DNA of 64,000 nt, from the NCBI RefSeq assembly GCF_002102345.1, contig NZ_LQPP01000011.1, positions 1-64,000 of the forward strand, in the 5' to 3' direction. Origin of the DNA: Mycolicibacterium peregrinum (GTDB lineage Bacteria > Actinomycetota > Actinomycetes > Mycobacteriales > Mycobacteriaceae). How positions within the stretch are numbered: the stretch's first letter is position 1; every line of letters begins with the position of its first letter. Below are positions 49,445 through 58,268 of this stretch, one piece after another. Made by a program: the position numbers and the translations under genes. Below the pieces are notes generated by a model. That model did not search any database. It saw nothing but the letters and a program-made list of their open reading frames with translations, and had not been told where the DNA came from.

Positions 49445-50356
49445 TCAGCGGTCGATCAGCTGCGACGCCAGCAGGTCGATATCGGTGCGGAAGTCGCTGA
49501 AACTTCTACTGGCGGGCTCGATGGTGATCCACGTGACGCCGGCTCCGGCGTAGTCGTCCAGCTTGGGCTGTACTGCGGCGGTGAACGCCGTGCAGTCGCC
49601 ACTGGCGAGCAGGTCGGCCTCGAACGGCACGAACGACACGTCGGCCGGGCCACGGTCGAGCTCGGCCCGCCGCTTGTTCACCGAACCGATCCATTCACTC
49701 AACGTCTCGATGTCTTCCAGTGGTCGAGCCCGGGTGATGGCGGCCATTTCACCCGACGCGGCCATCGGCATCCAGCCGTCGGCCACCTCGATGACACGGC
49801 GCTGCGCTGCGGCGCTGTTGCCGCCGATCCAGATCGGGGGGCCGCCGTTCGTCAGCGGCGGCGGAAGCGCGATGTGTCCGCTCACCCCGAATTCCGGACC
49901 GTCGTGGTCGACGCCGGCCCAGGTCGACCGCCACGCCGCGATCGCCTCGTCGAGCAGCGCACCTCGGCGACCGAAATCGGCCCCGAGTGCCTCGAATTCG
50001 GATTTCAGATAACCCGCACCGGTGCCCAGGGTGAATCGGCCGCCCGACAGCAGGTCAAGGCTTGCGGCCCCTTTGGCGGTCAAGAAGGGGCTGCGGTAAC
50101 CCGACACCAGGATGTAGGTCATCACCCGGATGCGGGTGGTCGCGGCGGCGGCAAAACTCAACGACACGAACGGATCGAAGGCGTGGTGGCCGCCGTGGGA
50201 CAGCCAATCCCGGTCGGGATACGGGTGCTCGGACATCGAGAACGCATCGAAGCCGGCCTCCTCGACCAGGCGAGCGATATCGCCGATGGCGGCGCCCTCG
50301 CACCACCGATTCCAATGCTTGACCGCCCGCATCGGGAACATCAGGTTGTAGCGCAC
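49445..50356 (-). CDS. LLM-class flavin/F420-dependent oxidoreductase
   Basis: 303-residue luciferase-like TIM barrel. It has FSMSEHPYPDRDWLSHGGHH, LSFAAAATTRIRVMTYILV, SGGRFTLGTGAGYLKSEFEA and PPIWIGGNSAAAQRRVIEVA, the last typical of F420-dependent mycobacterial members. It could be an F420-dependent dehydrogenase/reductase or a two-component monooxygenase. A flavin reductase-like gene lies 1.2 kb upstream in the same operon, so an FMN-dependent Baeyer-Villiger-type oxygenase is possible. The start is a GTG. Confidence 0.85.
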   Translation of the reverse strand: MRYNLMFPMRAVKHWNRWCEGAAIGDIARLVEEAGFDAFSMSEHPYPDRDWLSHGGHHAFDPFVSLSFAAAATTRIRVMTYILVSGYRSPFLTAKGAASLDLLSGGRFTLGTGAGYLKSEFEALGADFGRRGALLDEAIAAWRSTWAGVDHDGPEFGVSGHIALPPPLTNGGPPIWIGGNSAAAQRRVIEVADGWMPMAASGEMAAITRARPLEDIETLSEWIGSVNKRRAELDRGPADVSFVPFEADLLASGDCTAFTAAVQPKLDDYAGAGVTWITIEPASRSFSDFRTDIDLLASQLIDR

Positions 50357-50392
50357 GTCACCCCTATCACTGACAATTAGCGAACCATATAA

Positions 50393-51556
50393 CTATCTCA
50401 ACAGTGATCTGGCAATGACCTCACGCTGGACTTCGGTGGCACCTTCACCGAGCCGTTTGACCCGCAGGTCCCGGAACCAGCGTTCCAGCGGGAGCTCCGC
50501 GGATATGCCCAGGGCACCATGAAGTTGGATGCACCGATCCAGCACCTTGTACGCCGCCTCGGTGCCGTACATCTTGGCCACCGACGCGTCCACCCGGACG
50601 TTACGGCCCAGATCGGCATTCCAGGCGGCTTGGTACATCAACAGCCGCGCGGCGCGCAGTTCCACCTCGCTGTCCACCAGCATCCACTGCACACCCTGCT
50701 TGTCGGCGAGTCGCCCGCCGAACACGTCGCGGTCCTTGGCCCACTGGCAGGCCAGGTCCAACGCACTCTGTGCGATCCCGATCGGCCCAGCCGCGTAGAT
50801 GATCCGGCCGTGGATGAGAAAGTCACTGGCCAGCGAGAAGCCTTGTCCCTCATCGCCGATCAGCTGATCGGCCGATAACCGCACATTGTCGAAGTGCAGT
50901 TCGTAGGGGGCGAACGACGCCATCACCGGGATGCGGCTGAACGTGACGCCGGGGGTGTCCTTCTCCAGGATGAACGCCGAAATGCCCTGGCGCCCTTCAC
51001 CGGTGCGGGCGTACACCACTCCCCAGTCGGCGCCGGGTGCGTGCGAGATCCACATCTTGGACCCGTTGAGCAGGTAACGATCTCCGTCCCGGGTTGCCTT
51101 GAGCTTGATGGCCCGCGCGGGGTCGGATCCGCCAGAAGCTTCGGTGATCGCGGTGTACGCCTTGGACATCGTGCCATCGATGATCGGTCGGGCATACTTC
51201 TCGAACTGCTCGGACGACGCCTTGAACATGATGTTCGGCGGATTGCCGCCAAACGCGCCGAGCGCCGGGAAGAACGCTCCCATCCGGCATTTCGCCGCCT
51301 CCTCGGCAACCACCACCTGCCCGAGCACGCTGAGCCCGGCGCCGCCGTACTCTGCGGGAGTCTGGAGAGCCCACAGTCCTAGCTCCCGGGCTTTCGCCTG
51401 AACCTCGACCAGTTGCTCGCGGGGCAGCCCTACCGTGTCGTGGTCGAGCTTCTCCTCGAGCGGATGCACGTGTGCATCCATGAACAGCCGCACGGTTTCG
51501 CGCAGCATGACCAACTCGTCGGGCAGCTCCCAAGCGCCGCTTTCGCTGTCGCTCAC
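50393..51556 (-). CDS. Acyl-CoA dehydrogenase
   Basis: 387 residues from a GTG. Features are LQTPAEYGGAGLSVLGQVVV, TAITEASGGSDPARAIKLKA (the usual TEPGAGSD reads TEASGGSD), NGSKMWISHAPGADW, RDVFGGRLADKQGVQWMLVD, LHGALGISAELPLERWFRDL and KRLGEGATEVQREVIARSLL with Glu at the normal base position. This variant with ASGGSD is often seen in mycobacterial ACADs for branched or cyclic substrates. The start overlaps the end of the flavin reductase gene (GTGA). Confidence 0.9.
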   Translation of the reverse strand: MSDSESGAWELPDELVMLRETVRLFMDAHVHPLEEKLDHDTVGLPREQLVEVQAKARELGLWALQTPAEYGGAGLSVLGQVVVAEEAAKCRMGAFFPALGAFGGNPPNIMFKASSEQFEKYARPIIDGTMSKAYTAITEASGGSDPARAIKLKATRDGDRYLLNGSKMWISHAPGADWGVVYARTGEGRQGISAFILEKDTPGVTFSRIPVMASFAPYELHFDNVRLSADQLIGDEGQGFSLASDFLIHGRIIYAAGPIGIAQSALDLACQWAKDRDVFGGRLADKQGVQWMLVDSEVELRAARLLMYQAAWNADLGRNVRVDASVAKMYGTEAAYKVLDRCIQLHGALGISAELPLERWFRDLRVKRLGEGATEVQREVIARSLLR

Positions 51557-52146
51557 GCTGATTGCGCAGCAGCGGCCGCCCGCAGGTCACGTGCGCTCTG
51601 CAGTTGCGGCTCGTGATTGGCCTCGTACCGCTCGATCCATTCGTGTGGCAGCTTGCCCCACGCCTCGCCGATGCGCAGCCGCTGCGCCGAGCTGAACACC
51701 TCGGCGGCCACCACATCACCGACGAAAATGGTGTTCTCGTCGTTGTCGAGCGAACCGGTGATCCGGCACTCGACGTAGCTGTGTGCATCGAGCAGGATCG
51801 GGGCCCCGGTGACTCCGGGCTTGGTGCGTAATTTGGAGATCTTGTCGCCGTCGCGGCCCGAGCTGCCGCCCAGGGTCATCAGGATGTCCATCGAAGCGTC
51901 GATTTCCTCCGGGCCGGCCGACAGCATGTGCATCACGAAAATGCCGGAATTGATCAGCATGTCGTGGCTACGGTTGTACTTGGTGAGGCTGACGGTGGCG
52001 CGGGGCAACTCGGGCACGATGCTGGCCGAGCCTGCCGACAGCGACATCAGGCCGTTCGCGAAGCCGTTGTCGATGGTGGTGATCGCCACCGGGAAGGGGC
52101 GTAGGCCGGCCAGGACCTTGTCGGCGGCCGCGAGGTCGATTGTCAT
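51553..52146 (-). CDS. Flavin reductase-like (FMN-binding split barrel) protein
   Basis: 197 residues from ATG 52146. RPFPVAITTIDNGFANGLMS and RATVSLTKYNRSHDMLINSG, then FVMHMLSAGP and APILLDAHSYVECRITGSLD are the flavin-reductase domain pattern (PF01613 type). Such proteins supply reduced FMN/FAD to two-component monooxygenases. In this operon the LLM protein is the only obvious client. It follows the aldehyde dehydrogenase by 22 bp and is translationally coupled to the ACAD. Confidence 0.85.
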   Translation of the reverse strand: MTIDLAAADKVLAGLRPFPVAITTIDNGFANGLMSLSAGSASIVPELPRATVSLTKYNRSHDMLINSGIFVMHMLSAGPEEIDASMDILMTLGGSSGRDGDKISKLRTKPGVTGAPILLDAHSYVECRITGSLDNDENTIFVGDVVAAEVFSSAQRLRIGEAWGKLPHEWIERYEANHEPQLQSARDLRAAAAAQSA

Positions 52147-52168
52147 GTGTCTCTCCTCTGTTGATTCG

Positions 52169-53653
52169 TTACCCGAGGGTGAACGGGTCGCGGGTTGCCC
52201 CGGACAGCTCCACCCACACCGCTTTGGTCTCGGTGAAGTCCTTGACGGCATCGATACCGTTCTCCCGGCCGATGCCGCTGTGTCCGACGCCTCCGAACGG
52301 AACATGCGGTGCCACAACGCGATAGGCGTTGACCCACACCGTCCCGGCCCGAAGCTTCGCCGCGACGCGGTGGGCCCGGTGCACGTCCTTGGTCCACACC
52401 GATGCGGCCAGCCCGAACTCGGTGGCATTGGCCGCGGCGATGGCGTCGTCCTCATCGGAGAAGGTCATCACCGCCAGCACAGGACCGAAGATCTCCTCGG
52501 CGACGGCTCGCATCGACGGGTCGACGTCAGTCAGCACCGTTGGCTTGACGAAGAAGCCGCCCAGTTCACCGGCCGGCTCGCCGCCGTAGGCGATCGTGGC
52601 ACCCTGCTCACGGGCGGAGGCGAAGTGCGACAACACTTTCTCGTATTGCGGCTGATTCGACACCGGGCCCATTTCGGTCGCCGGATCTTTCGGGTCACCG
52701 AGTTTGATGGTGGCCGCGCGAGCGACGATGCGCTGCACCAACGCGTCGGCGACGCTTTCGTGGACCAGCAATCGCGACCCGGCCAGACAGGTCTGCCCGG
52801 TGGCAGCGAACACGCCGGCGATCACGCCGTTGGCGGCGGCATCGAGGTCGGCATCGGCGAACACCACCTGCGCGGACTTACCCCCGAGCTCCAGGGTAAA
52901 CCGGGTCATGTTCTCGACGGCGGCCTTGCCGACCCGGATCCCGGTGTCCGTGGACCCCGTGAACGCGATCTTGTCCACACCAGGATGTGACGCCAGCGCG
53001 GCACCGGTCTGTGGACCCCAGCCGGTGACGACATTGATCACGCCGGGCGGAAAACCGGCCTCGGCGAACAGCTTTGCGAACACCAGTGTCGAGGTAGGCG
53101 TGTGGTCGCTGGGTTTCACTACGAACGTGCAGCCTGCGGCCAGACCGGCCGCCAGTTTCCAGGTCAACAGCAGTAGAGGCGAGTTCCACGGGGTGATCGC
53201 CCCGACCACCCCGACCGGCTCGTGCCGGGTGTAGACGAGATAGTTGGGCTTGTCGACCGGGACGACCTCGCCCTCGAGCTTGTCGGCCAGCCCCGCATAA
53301 TAGAAGTAGTAGTCCGGTAGCGCCCGCATCTGGCCGACCATCTCGCGGGTCAGTTTGCCGCCGTCGCGCACCTCCAGCTCGGCCAGCTGCTCGGCGTCAC
53401 GTGCGATGAGCTCGCCGAGGCGCCACAGCATCTTGCCGCGGGCGGTCGCGGTGAGCGCGCCCCACGGCCCGTCCAGTGCGGCGCGGGCCGCAGCTACCGC
53501 GCGGTCGACGTCGGCGGCATCCCCGTCGGGGACTCGGGCCCACGGTTGCCCGGTGAACGGATCCACGCTGTCGTAGGTCGCCCCGGACGCGGCGGTCGTG
53601 GACTCGCCCCCGATCACCAGGCCGAACTCGACCAGTTGCTGGGTGTCAGTCAT
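52169..53653 (-). CDS. Aldehyde dehydrogenase
   Basis: 494 residues from ATG 53653, with GAGGAG 3 nt upstream. NAD(P)-dependent oxidation of an aldehyde to an acid. It carries ITPWNSPLLLLTWKLAAGLA, IAFTGSTDTGIRVGKAA (Rossmann), the general-base Glu in FTLELGGKSAQVVF, the nucleophile in ATGQTCLAGSRLLV, and EEIFGPVLAVMTF. All conserved residues are present. It likely oxidises the aldehyde released by the HpaI-type aldolase of the divergent operon, or an alcohol-derived aldehyde, before CoA ligation by the FadD at 54478 (inference). Confidence 0.93.
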   Translation of the reverse strand: MTDTQQLVEFGLVIGGESTTAASGATYDSVDPFTGQPWARVPDGDAADVDRAVAAARAALDGPWGALTATARGKMLWRLGELIARDAEQLAELEVRDGGKLTREMVGQMRALPDYYFYYAGLADKLEGEVVPVDKPNYLVYTRHEPVGVVGAITPWNSPLLLLTWKLAAGLAAGCTFVVKPSDHTPTSTLVFAKLFAEAGFPPGVINVVTGWGPQTGAALASHPGVDKIAFTGSTDTGIRVGKAAVENMTRFTLELGGKSAQVVFADADLDAAANGVIAGVFAATGQTCLAGSRLLVHESVADALVQRIVARAATIKLGDPKDPATEMGPVSNQPQYEKVLSHFASAREQGATIAYGGEPAGELGGFFVKPTVLTDVDPSMRAVAEEIFGPVLAVMTFSDEDDAIAAANATEFGLAASVWTKDVHRAHRVAAKLRAGTVWVNAYRVVAPHVPFGGVGHSGIGRENGIDAVKDFTETKAVWVELSGATRDPFTLG

Positions 53654-53660
53654 GCGCTCC

Positions 53661-54443
53661 TCATCGAGTTCGCGGCTTCTTCTTGTTGTTGAGGGAGTCG
53701 GGAACAGCGCCGGCATTGCCCAAGTCGGTGTAAAACTTGCCGTGCCGCGCAGCGATGGTCGGCGGCAGGTCCCGGGCCTCCCACATGGCCCGCACCGTGC
53801 CCTGGATGCCGGCGGGCCGGCGGGCGGCGATCTCGGCCGCCAATTCGGCGGCCCGCGCCCGCAGTTGGTCGTCGGGGACGACCTCAGTGACGATGCCGAT
53901 CCGCAGCGCGGTCTGTGCCGTCATCCGCTCCTCGCTACCCAACAGCGCCCAGCGCATCACCTCGCCATAGGGCACGCCGAGGGGAAGCATGCCCATCGGC
54001 TCCAGTGCCGAAACGATTCCAGCGTTGGCATGGGGGTCGAAAAAGGTAGTGGTCTCGGCGCAGATCGAGAAGTCGCATTCGTTGACGAAGTACATCGCGC
54101 CGCCGGCGACAATGCCATGTAGCGCGGCGATCACGGGCTTCCACACCTTGTGCGCCTTCGGTCCCAGCAGCTCGCCCGGATCTTCCTGGTTGAACACGGA
54201 CTTGTGTTTCCACCAGGTCCCTTGAGCGACGTCGATGCCGGTGCAGAAGGCGCGCTCACCGTTGGCTTGTAACACCGCCACGTGGATGTCGTCGTCGTCA
54301 CGAACCCGGGCCCACGCCGTGGCGAGGTCGGCGGCCATCTGTTCGGTGAAGCTGTTCAACTTTTCGGGTCGGTTGAGCGCCACGGTGGCGACGTGGTCGC
54401 TCACGTGAAACTCGATGGTGCTCAGGCTGGTGGTGTCGGTCAT
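53661..54443 (-). CDS. Crotonase-family enoyl-CoA hydratase-like protein
   Basis: 260 residues. N-terminal VATVALNRPEKLNSFTEQMA, oxyanion-hole segment AFCTGIDVAQGTWWKHKSVF with an unusual Trp/Lys insertion, and ALHGIVAGGAMYFVNECDFS. The classical Glu is not in GGAMYF, and the second region reads ANAGIVSALEPMGMLPLG. The active site is therefore atypical and the reaction could be isomerisation, dehalogenation-like or C-C cleavage chemistry. It sits between ligase and ALDH in the operon. Confidence 0.85.
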   Translation of the reverse strand: MTDTTSLSTIEFHVSDHVATVALNRPEKLNSFTEQMAADLATAWARVRDDDDIHVAVLQANGERAFCTGIDVAQGTWWKHKSVFNQEDPGELLGPKAHKVWKPVIAALHGIVAGGAMYFVNECDFSICAETTTFFDPHANAGIVSALEPMGMLPLGVPYGEVMRWALLGSEERMTAQTALRIGIVTEVVPDDQLRARAAELAAEIAARRPAGIQGTVRAMWEARDLPPTIAARHGKFYTDLGNAGAVPDSLNNKKKPRTR

Positions 54444-54477
54444 AGCTGCTCCCTTGTCGATGCGATGGATACGGGCA

Positions 54478-56013
54478 TCATCGCACCCTATCGACGACGT
54501 GGTTCACCTGGTTAGCGATCTCGCGTTTGAGGATCTTCCCGGCGGGCCCCAGCGGGAACTCGCTCCAGAACAGAAACCGGCGCGGCTGCTTGTAACCGGC
54601 CAGCTCAGCGCGACACAACGCAGCCAGCTCGGCGCTGAGCGCATCCCGGTCGGCGACATCCGCTTTGGGGATGACCACCGCGACCGGCGTCTCACCCCAC
54701 TCCGGGTCGGGAGACCCGATGACCGCCACCAGGTCGACCCCGGTGTGGTGCGCAATGACCCGTTCGATCTCGGCGGGATACACGTTGAAGCCGCCGGAGA
54801 TGATCATGTCGGTCTTTCGGCCGGTGATGTGCAGATAGCCGTCCTCATCGAGGAAGCCGAGGTCGCCGCTGCGTAGCCCGTCTGGCCGGAACGTCTCGGC
54901 AGTCTGCTCGGGCCGGTTCCAGTAGCCGACGGCGTTGGCGGGACTCGCGATCACGATCTCGCCGACCTCTCCGGTGGCGAGATCGTTGCCGTCCGAGTCG
55001 ACGATGCGGATCACGCACATCGGTGTTTCCCGACCGCAGGAGGTGGCGATCGACGACCGGCCCGCGACGATATCGCGATGATCCTGCGGGGTGAGGATGG
55101 TGGCCTGCCCGCCGCATTCGGTCAGCCCGTAGCGCTGCTGCAGATCGCAGCCGAGTAGGTCCATCGCCTTGCGGGCCAGTCCTGGCGGTACCGGTGCCGA
55201 GCCGTAGGAGATCCGTCGCAGGCTGGACATGTCCCGCGGCGGGCCGTCCTCCAGGATGGCCAGGGCGCGGTGCAGCATCGTCGGAATGAAGGTGGTGAAC
55301 GTGATCTTGCTGCGTTCGATCTCGTCGATCACGGCTTGCGGGTCGAAGCGCTGGTGGATCACCATGGTCTGGCCGAGATACAACCAGGACACGGTGCGCA
55401 CCATGCCACCCGCGGTGAAGAACGGGGTGGTCGCCAACATGACGTCCGAGCGGTTCGCCTCGGTCACCAGATTGGTGTCCGCAGCTTGGTAGAGCAGCGC
55501 GCGATGAGTGTGCATCACCCCTTTAGCGCGACCGGTGGTGCCGCTGGTGTAGAGGATCACGGCGACGTCCTCGGGTGCGATGTCCACCTGCGGCGCACTG
55601 GGATCGGCTGCCGCCAAGGCTGATTCGTACTCGGGCCCGATGGTCAGGACCAGAGGTAGATCGGTCAGCTCGGCAAGGAACTTCTCCGTGTGATCGGCGT
55701 GGATGAACACAGCCCTTGCGCCCGAGTCGTCGCGGACATGGGCGACCTCATCGGCGGCGAGCCGGATGTTGACCGGAACGGCGACCAGCCCGGCTTTGGC
55801 CAGCCCGAACGAAATCTCGGGCCATTCAATACAGTTGCGCGCGATCACCATCACCCGGTCACCGGAGGTAAGTCCTTGGGCGACAAGATGATTGGCCAGC
55901 CGACGAGCCCGGTCGTCGACCTGAGACCAGGTATGTACCCGGCCGGCGTCGAGGAGCGCGTTCTTATCCGGGTAGCGGCGGGCGTTGTTGGCCGCGATAT
56001 CTCCGATGAGCAT
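54478..56013 (-). CDS. Acyl-CoA synthetase (FadD-type ligase)
   Basis: 511 residues. Motifs are VAVILYTSGTTGRAKGVMHT, QRYGLTECGGQATILTP, DGLRSGDLGFLDEDGYLHIT, GRKTDMIISGGFNVYPAEIE and FPLGPAGKILKREI with the C-terminal lysine. Standard length and complete. It should activate the acid intermediate of the cluster. It lies 17 bp downstream of the Rieske beta subunit in the same operon. Confidence 0.92.
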   Translation of the reverse strand: MLIGDIAANNARRYPDKNALLDAGRVHTWSQVDDRARRLANHLVAQGLTSGDRVMVIARNCIEWPEISFGLAKAGLVAVPVNIRLAADEVAHVRDDSGARAVFIHADHTEKFLAELTDLPLVLTIGPEYESALAAADPSAPQVDIAPEDVAVILYTSGTTGRAKGVMHTHRALLYQAADTNLVTEANRSDVMLATTPFFTAGGMVRTVSWLYLGQTMVIHQRFDPQAVIDEIERSKITFTTFIPTMLHRALAILEDGPPRDMSSLRRISYGSAPVPPGLARKAMDLLGCDLQQRYGLTECGGQATILTPQDHRDIVAGRSSIATSCGRETPMCVIRIVDSDGNDLATGEVGEIVIASPANAVGYWNRPEQTAETFRPDGLRSGDLGFLDEDGYLHITGRKTDMIISGGFNVYPAEIERVIAHHTGVDLVAVIGSPDPEWGETPVAVVIPKADVADRDALSAELAALCRAELAGYKQPRRFLFWSEFPLGPAGKILKREIANQVNHVVDRVR

Positions 56014-56029
56014 CAGATCAGGAAGTCCT

Positions 56030-56539
56030 TTAAATCAGGAATGCCAGGGTCTCGACCGGACCGCTCGCGTCGATGAGGTGCACGATCTTGCGGATCAGCC
56101 ACGGACCGTCGGGTGAGCGGCGAACGGTGTGCGTAACCCGTCCGGCCCAGAAGCGTTGCCGAATACGGTATTCGAACAAGGCAAAGTTGGATTCGACGGT
56201 CACGGTGTCGCCGTCTTCCTCGATGACCTCCGAGTTGGACAACACCCGGCGCAGTACCGACGGCGGTGTCTGCGAGTGCCGATTGCCGGTATTGAGTTGA
56301 GCCACCCGGCTTTTGATCCGCCGCCGGTTGTCGTTGATATAGGCCAGCGTGGTCCGGGGGTTGTCGTCGGGGTGCATGGGGACGCGGTACTCGACCCGGT
56401 CGTCGTCGTTGGCCCACAGCGCTTCCCACTCCGAGTAGCGGCCCTCGTCGGCGAGTCGGGCCTCCAGGTAGAGGAAGGACAGGATCTCGGCGTCGGGTAT
56501 CGGCCGCAGGGCCAGCCGGGTCGGGGATGCAGCGGTCAC
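56030..56539 (-). CDS. Aromatic-ring-hydroxylating dioxygenase beta subunit
   Basis: 169 residues from a GTG with GGGAAGG upstream, 2 bp after the alpha-subunit gene. SnoaL/NTF2-like fold: IPDAEILSFLYLEARLADEG, EWEALWANDDDRVEYRVPMH, NTGNRHSQTPPSVLRRVLSN and ALFEYRIRQRFWAGRVTHTV are the typical small-subunit segments. Structural, non-catalytic partner of the Rieske alpha chain in an alpha3-beta3 dioxygenase. Its presence distinguishes this system from the single-subunit oxygenase at 2868. Confidence 0.92.
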   Translation of the reverse strand: MTAASPTRLALRPIPDAEILSFLYLEARLADEGRYSEWEALWANDDDRVEYRVPMHPDDNPRTTLAYINDNRRRIKSRVAQLNTGNRHSQTPPSVLRRVLSNSEVIEEDGDTVTVESNFALFEYRIRQRFWAGRVTHTVRRSPDGPWLIRKIVHLIDASGPVETLAFLI

Positions 56540-56541
56540 GG

Positions 56542-57831
56542 TTATGCCTTCCCGCCGACGACGTCCGCCCATCGCGAGTAGAACCCGCGCTGCGGTGTCT
56601 CGGCACTCTTGTCCCGGTTGATGATTCCGGTGTCATCGATGATGTCATCGGCCACTCCACGGGCCAGTACCAGCCATTCCGGCAGTTCTGCGGCAAGCCC
56701 GGCCTGATTACGCATTCCGATCTCGCCGTCGTCAGCGATGAGGAAGCCGGCTGGGCCCATCGCACCTTCGGAACGCCGCAGCGTGCGCTCGTTGAGCGCG
56801 TCCTGGCCGGGAATCAACACCGCGGTCGTGTAGGCGACGGTGCGATCCGGGGCCTGTGGCTCGACGAACATGACGTTCATCTCGGCCAGGAACAGATTCG
56901 GCCAGATCAACGTGTGTGGCGGGCCCACCACCAGCGCGTCGTGCGCCTGTTCGGGACCGTAGGCACCTTCCAATGCCTCCACGTAGTCGGCGAGCTTGGC
57001 GCGAGGGATCCGTCCGTACCAGACGAATTCCTCGTCGAGCTTGCGGTATTCGTTGGTGTAGTCGATCTCCGAGTGCCCGTTGCCGAGGTCGCGCACCAGC
57101 ACGTCCACCTTCGTCGGGACATGCGAAACCTTGGCCGGCTTGATGGCGTCATACACCGAGGCATGCGTGAACAGGGCGTGGTAGCCGTCAACGTTGTTCT
57201 CCACCACCATCTTCCAGTTGGCGTGGTGCAGATGCTTCATCCAGTTGGCCCGCAGATCGATCTTGCGGGTGGGGGACAGGTTGAGGAGGCGGTCGATGGC
57301 CCGGGTGGCGTTGCCGAGGTGCTCACGCAGGGAGACGCCATCTGGGGATAGGGAGGCGAAGACGAACCCGCCGTAGCTGTCGACCCGGGGTGCCTGGGCA
57401 AGACCGAGGTCCGCACGCAGTTCGCGGTAGGTGTCCCCGTAGCCCTCACGCATCGGAACGCCTTGTAGTGCACCGGTATTGCTGAAGGTCCAGCCGTGGT
57501 AGGGGCAACGGAACGAGTTGGCGTTGCCGCTCTCGGCGTTGCACAGTTTGTTGGCGCGGTGGGTGCACCGGTTGAGTAGCACCCTGACCTCGCCATCCTT
57601 ACCGCGTGCCACCACGACGGGGTCGCGGCCGATGAACCGGGTGAGGTAATCGCCGGGCTCGCTGACCTCGCTGTCGTGTGCGACGTAGACCCAGCCGGTC
57701 TTGAAGATGGTCTCCATCTCCCGGCGGAAGATGTCAGCGGATGTGTAGACCGAGCCGTGCACGCGATCGGTCTGGACGATTCTGCTGACGTCGAAATCGC
57801 CGACTTCAGGCGCGGATTCGAGAGTTGTCAC
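56542..57831 (-). CDS. Rieske aromatic-ring-hydroxylating dioxygenase alpha subunit
   Basis: 429 residues. The Rieske centre is RCTHRANKLC...RCPYHGWTFSN (Cys-x-His and Cys-x2-His), and the mononuclear iron site is in ENNVDGYHALFTH (Asp and two His). Length and paired beta subunit match benzoate/cumate/biphenyl-type dioxygenases that make cis-dihydrodiols. The operon lacks an obvious dihydrodiol dehydrogenase, Rieske ferredoxin or reductase. It overlaps the DUF35 gene by ATGA. Confidence 0.93.
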   Translation of the reverse strand: MTTLESAPEVGDFDVSRIVQTDRVHGSVYTSADIFRREMETIFKTGWVYVAHDSEVSEPGDYLTRFIGRDPVVVARGKDGEVRVLLNRCTHRANKLCNAESGNANSFRCPYHGWTFSNTGALQGVPMREGYGDTYRELRADLGLAQAPRVDSYGGFVFASLSPDGVSLREHLGNATRAIDRLLNLSPTRKIDLRANWMKHLHHANWKMVVENNVDGYHALFTHASVYDAIKPAKVSHVPTKVDVLVRDLGNGHSEIDYTNEYRKLDEEFVWYGRIPRAKLADYVEALEGAYGPEQAHDALVVGPPHTLIWPNLFLAEMNVMFVEPQAPDRTVAYTTAVLIPGQDALNERTLRRSEGAMGPAGFLIADDGEIGMRNQAGLAAELPEWLVLARGVADDIIDDTGIINRDKSAETPQRGFYSRWADVVGGKA

Positions 57832-58268
57832 TGGTCCTCCAGGGTGTCGATGGCTGGTATCGCGACATCGCCGAGGTGGCGAAAGCCGATGCTCACTGCG
57901 GTATCGATGCGCGGTGCGGTGTCCGTGGGCTGCACGGTTGTCAGCACCAGTCGGTGTCCGCTGGCCAGTTCGGTGTCGACGATGGGGTACGGGCTCTGCA
58001 CGCGGACCAACCCGGGCTCGCTCCGGTGCATGAGCGTCGCGGAGTGTACTGTCCCGCGTAATTCAACTGCGCGCCAGTCTGTTTCGGAGGCGCCGCAGCG
58101 GTCACATATTTCCTGGTCGAGTTCGAGGGGCTGACCGCAGCCCGCGCAGAACGGCAGCACGAGCTCGCCACGATGGGCGGCCTCGTAGAGCGGCGCCAGC
58201 GAAACGCTGTCCACCGTAGGTGCAAGGGTGTTGTCCAGCAGCCAATCCTGCGATGTCACGGTGGTCAT
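57828..58268 (-). CDS. DUF35 zinc-ribbon/OB-fold protein
   Basis: 146 residues. The zinc ribbon is FCAGCGQPLELDQEICDRCG (two CxxC pairs), followed by an OB fold (LRGTVHSATLMHRSEPGLVR, then PYPIVDTELASGHRLV). Such proteins partner with cysteine-less thiolases (Ltp2-type aldolases) or PKS-like ketosynthases. The gene is coupled by an ATGA overlap to the thiolase-like gene upstream and to the Rieske alpha gene downstream. Confidence 0.9.
   Translation of the reverse strand: MTTVTSQDWLLDNTLAPTVDSVSLAPLYEAAHRGELVLPFCAGCGQPLELDQEICDRCGASETDWRAVELRGTVHSATLMHRSEPGLVRVQSPYPIVDTELASGHRLVLTTVQPTDTAPRIDTAVSIGFRHLGDVAIPAIDTLEDQ

Noticed and set aside
51809..52990. Plus-strand frame of nearly 400 codons across flavin reductase and ALDH genes
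   Set aside because: It spans two well-supported minus-strand genes and their gap. The composition is typical of an antisense artefact.
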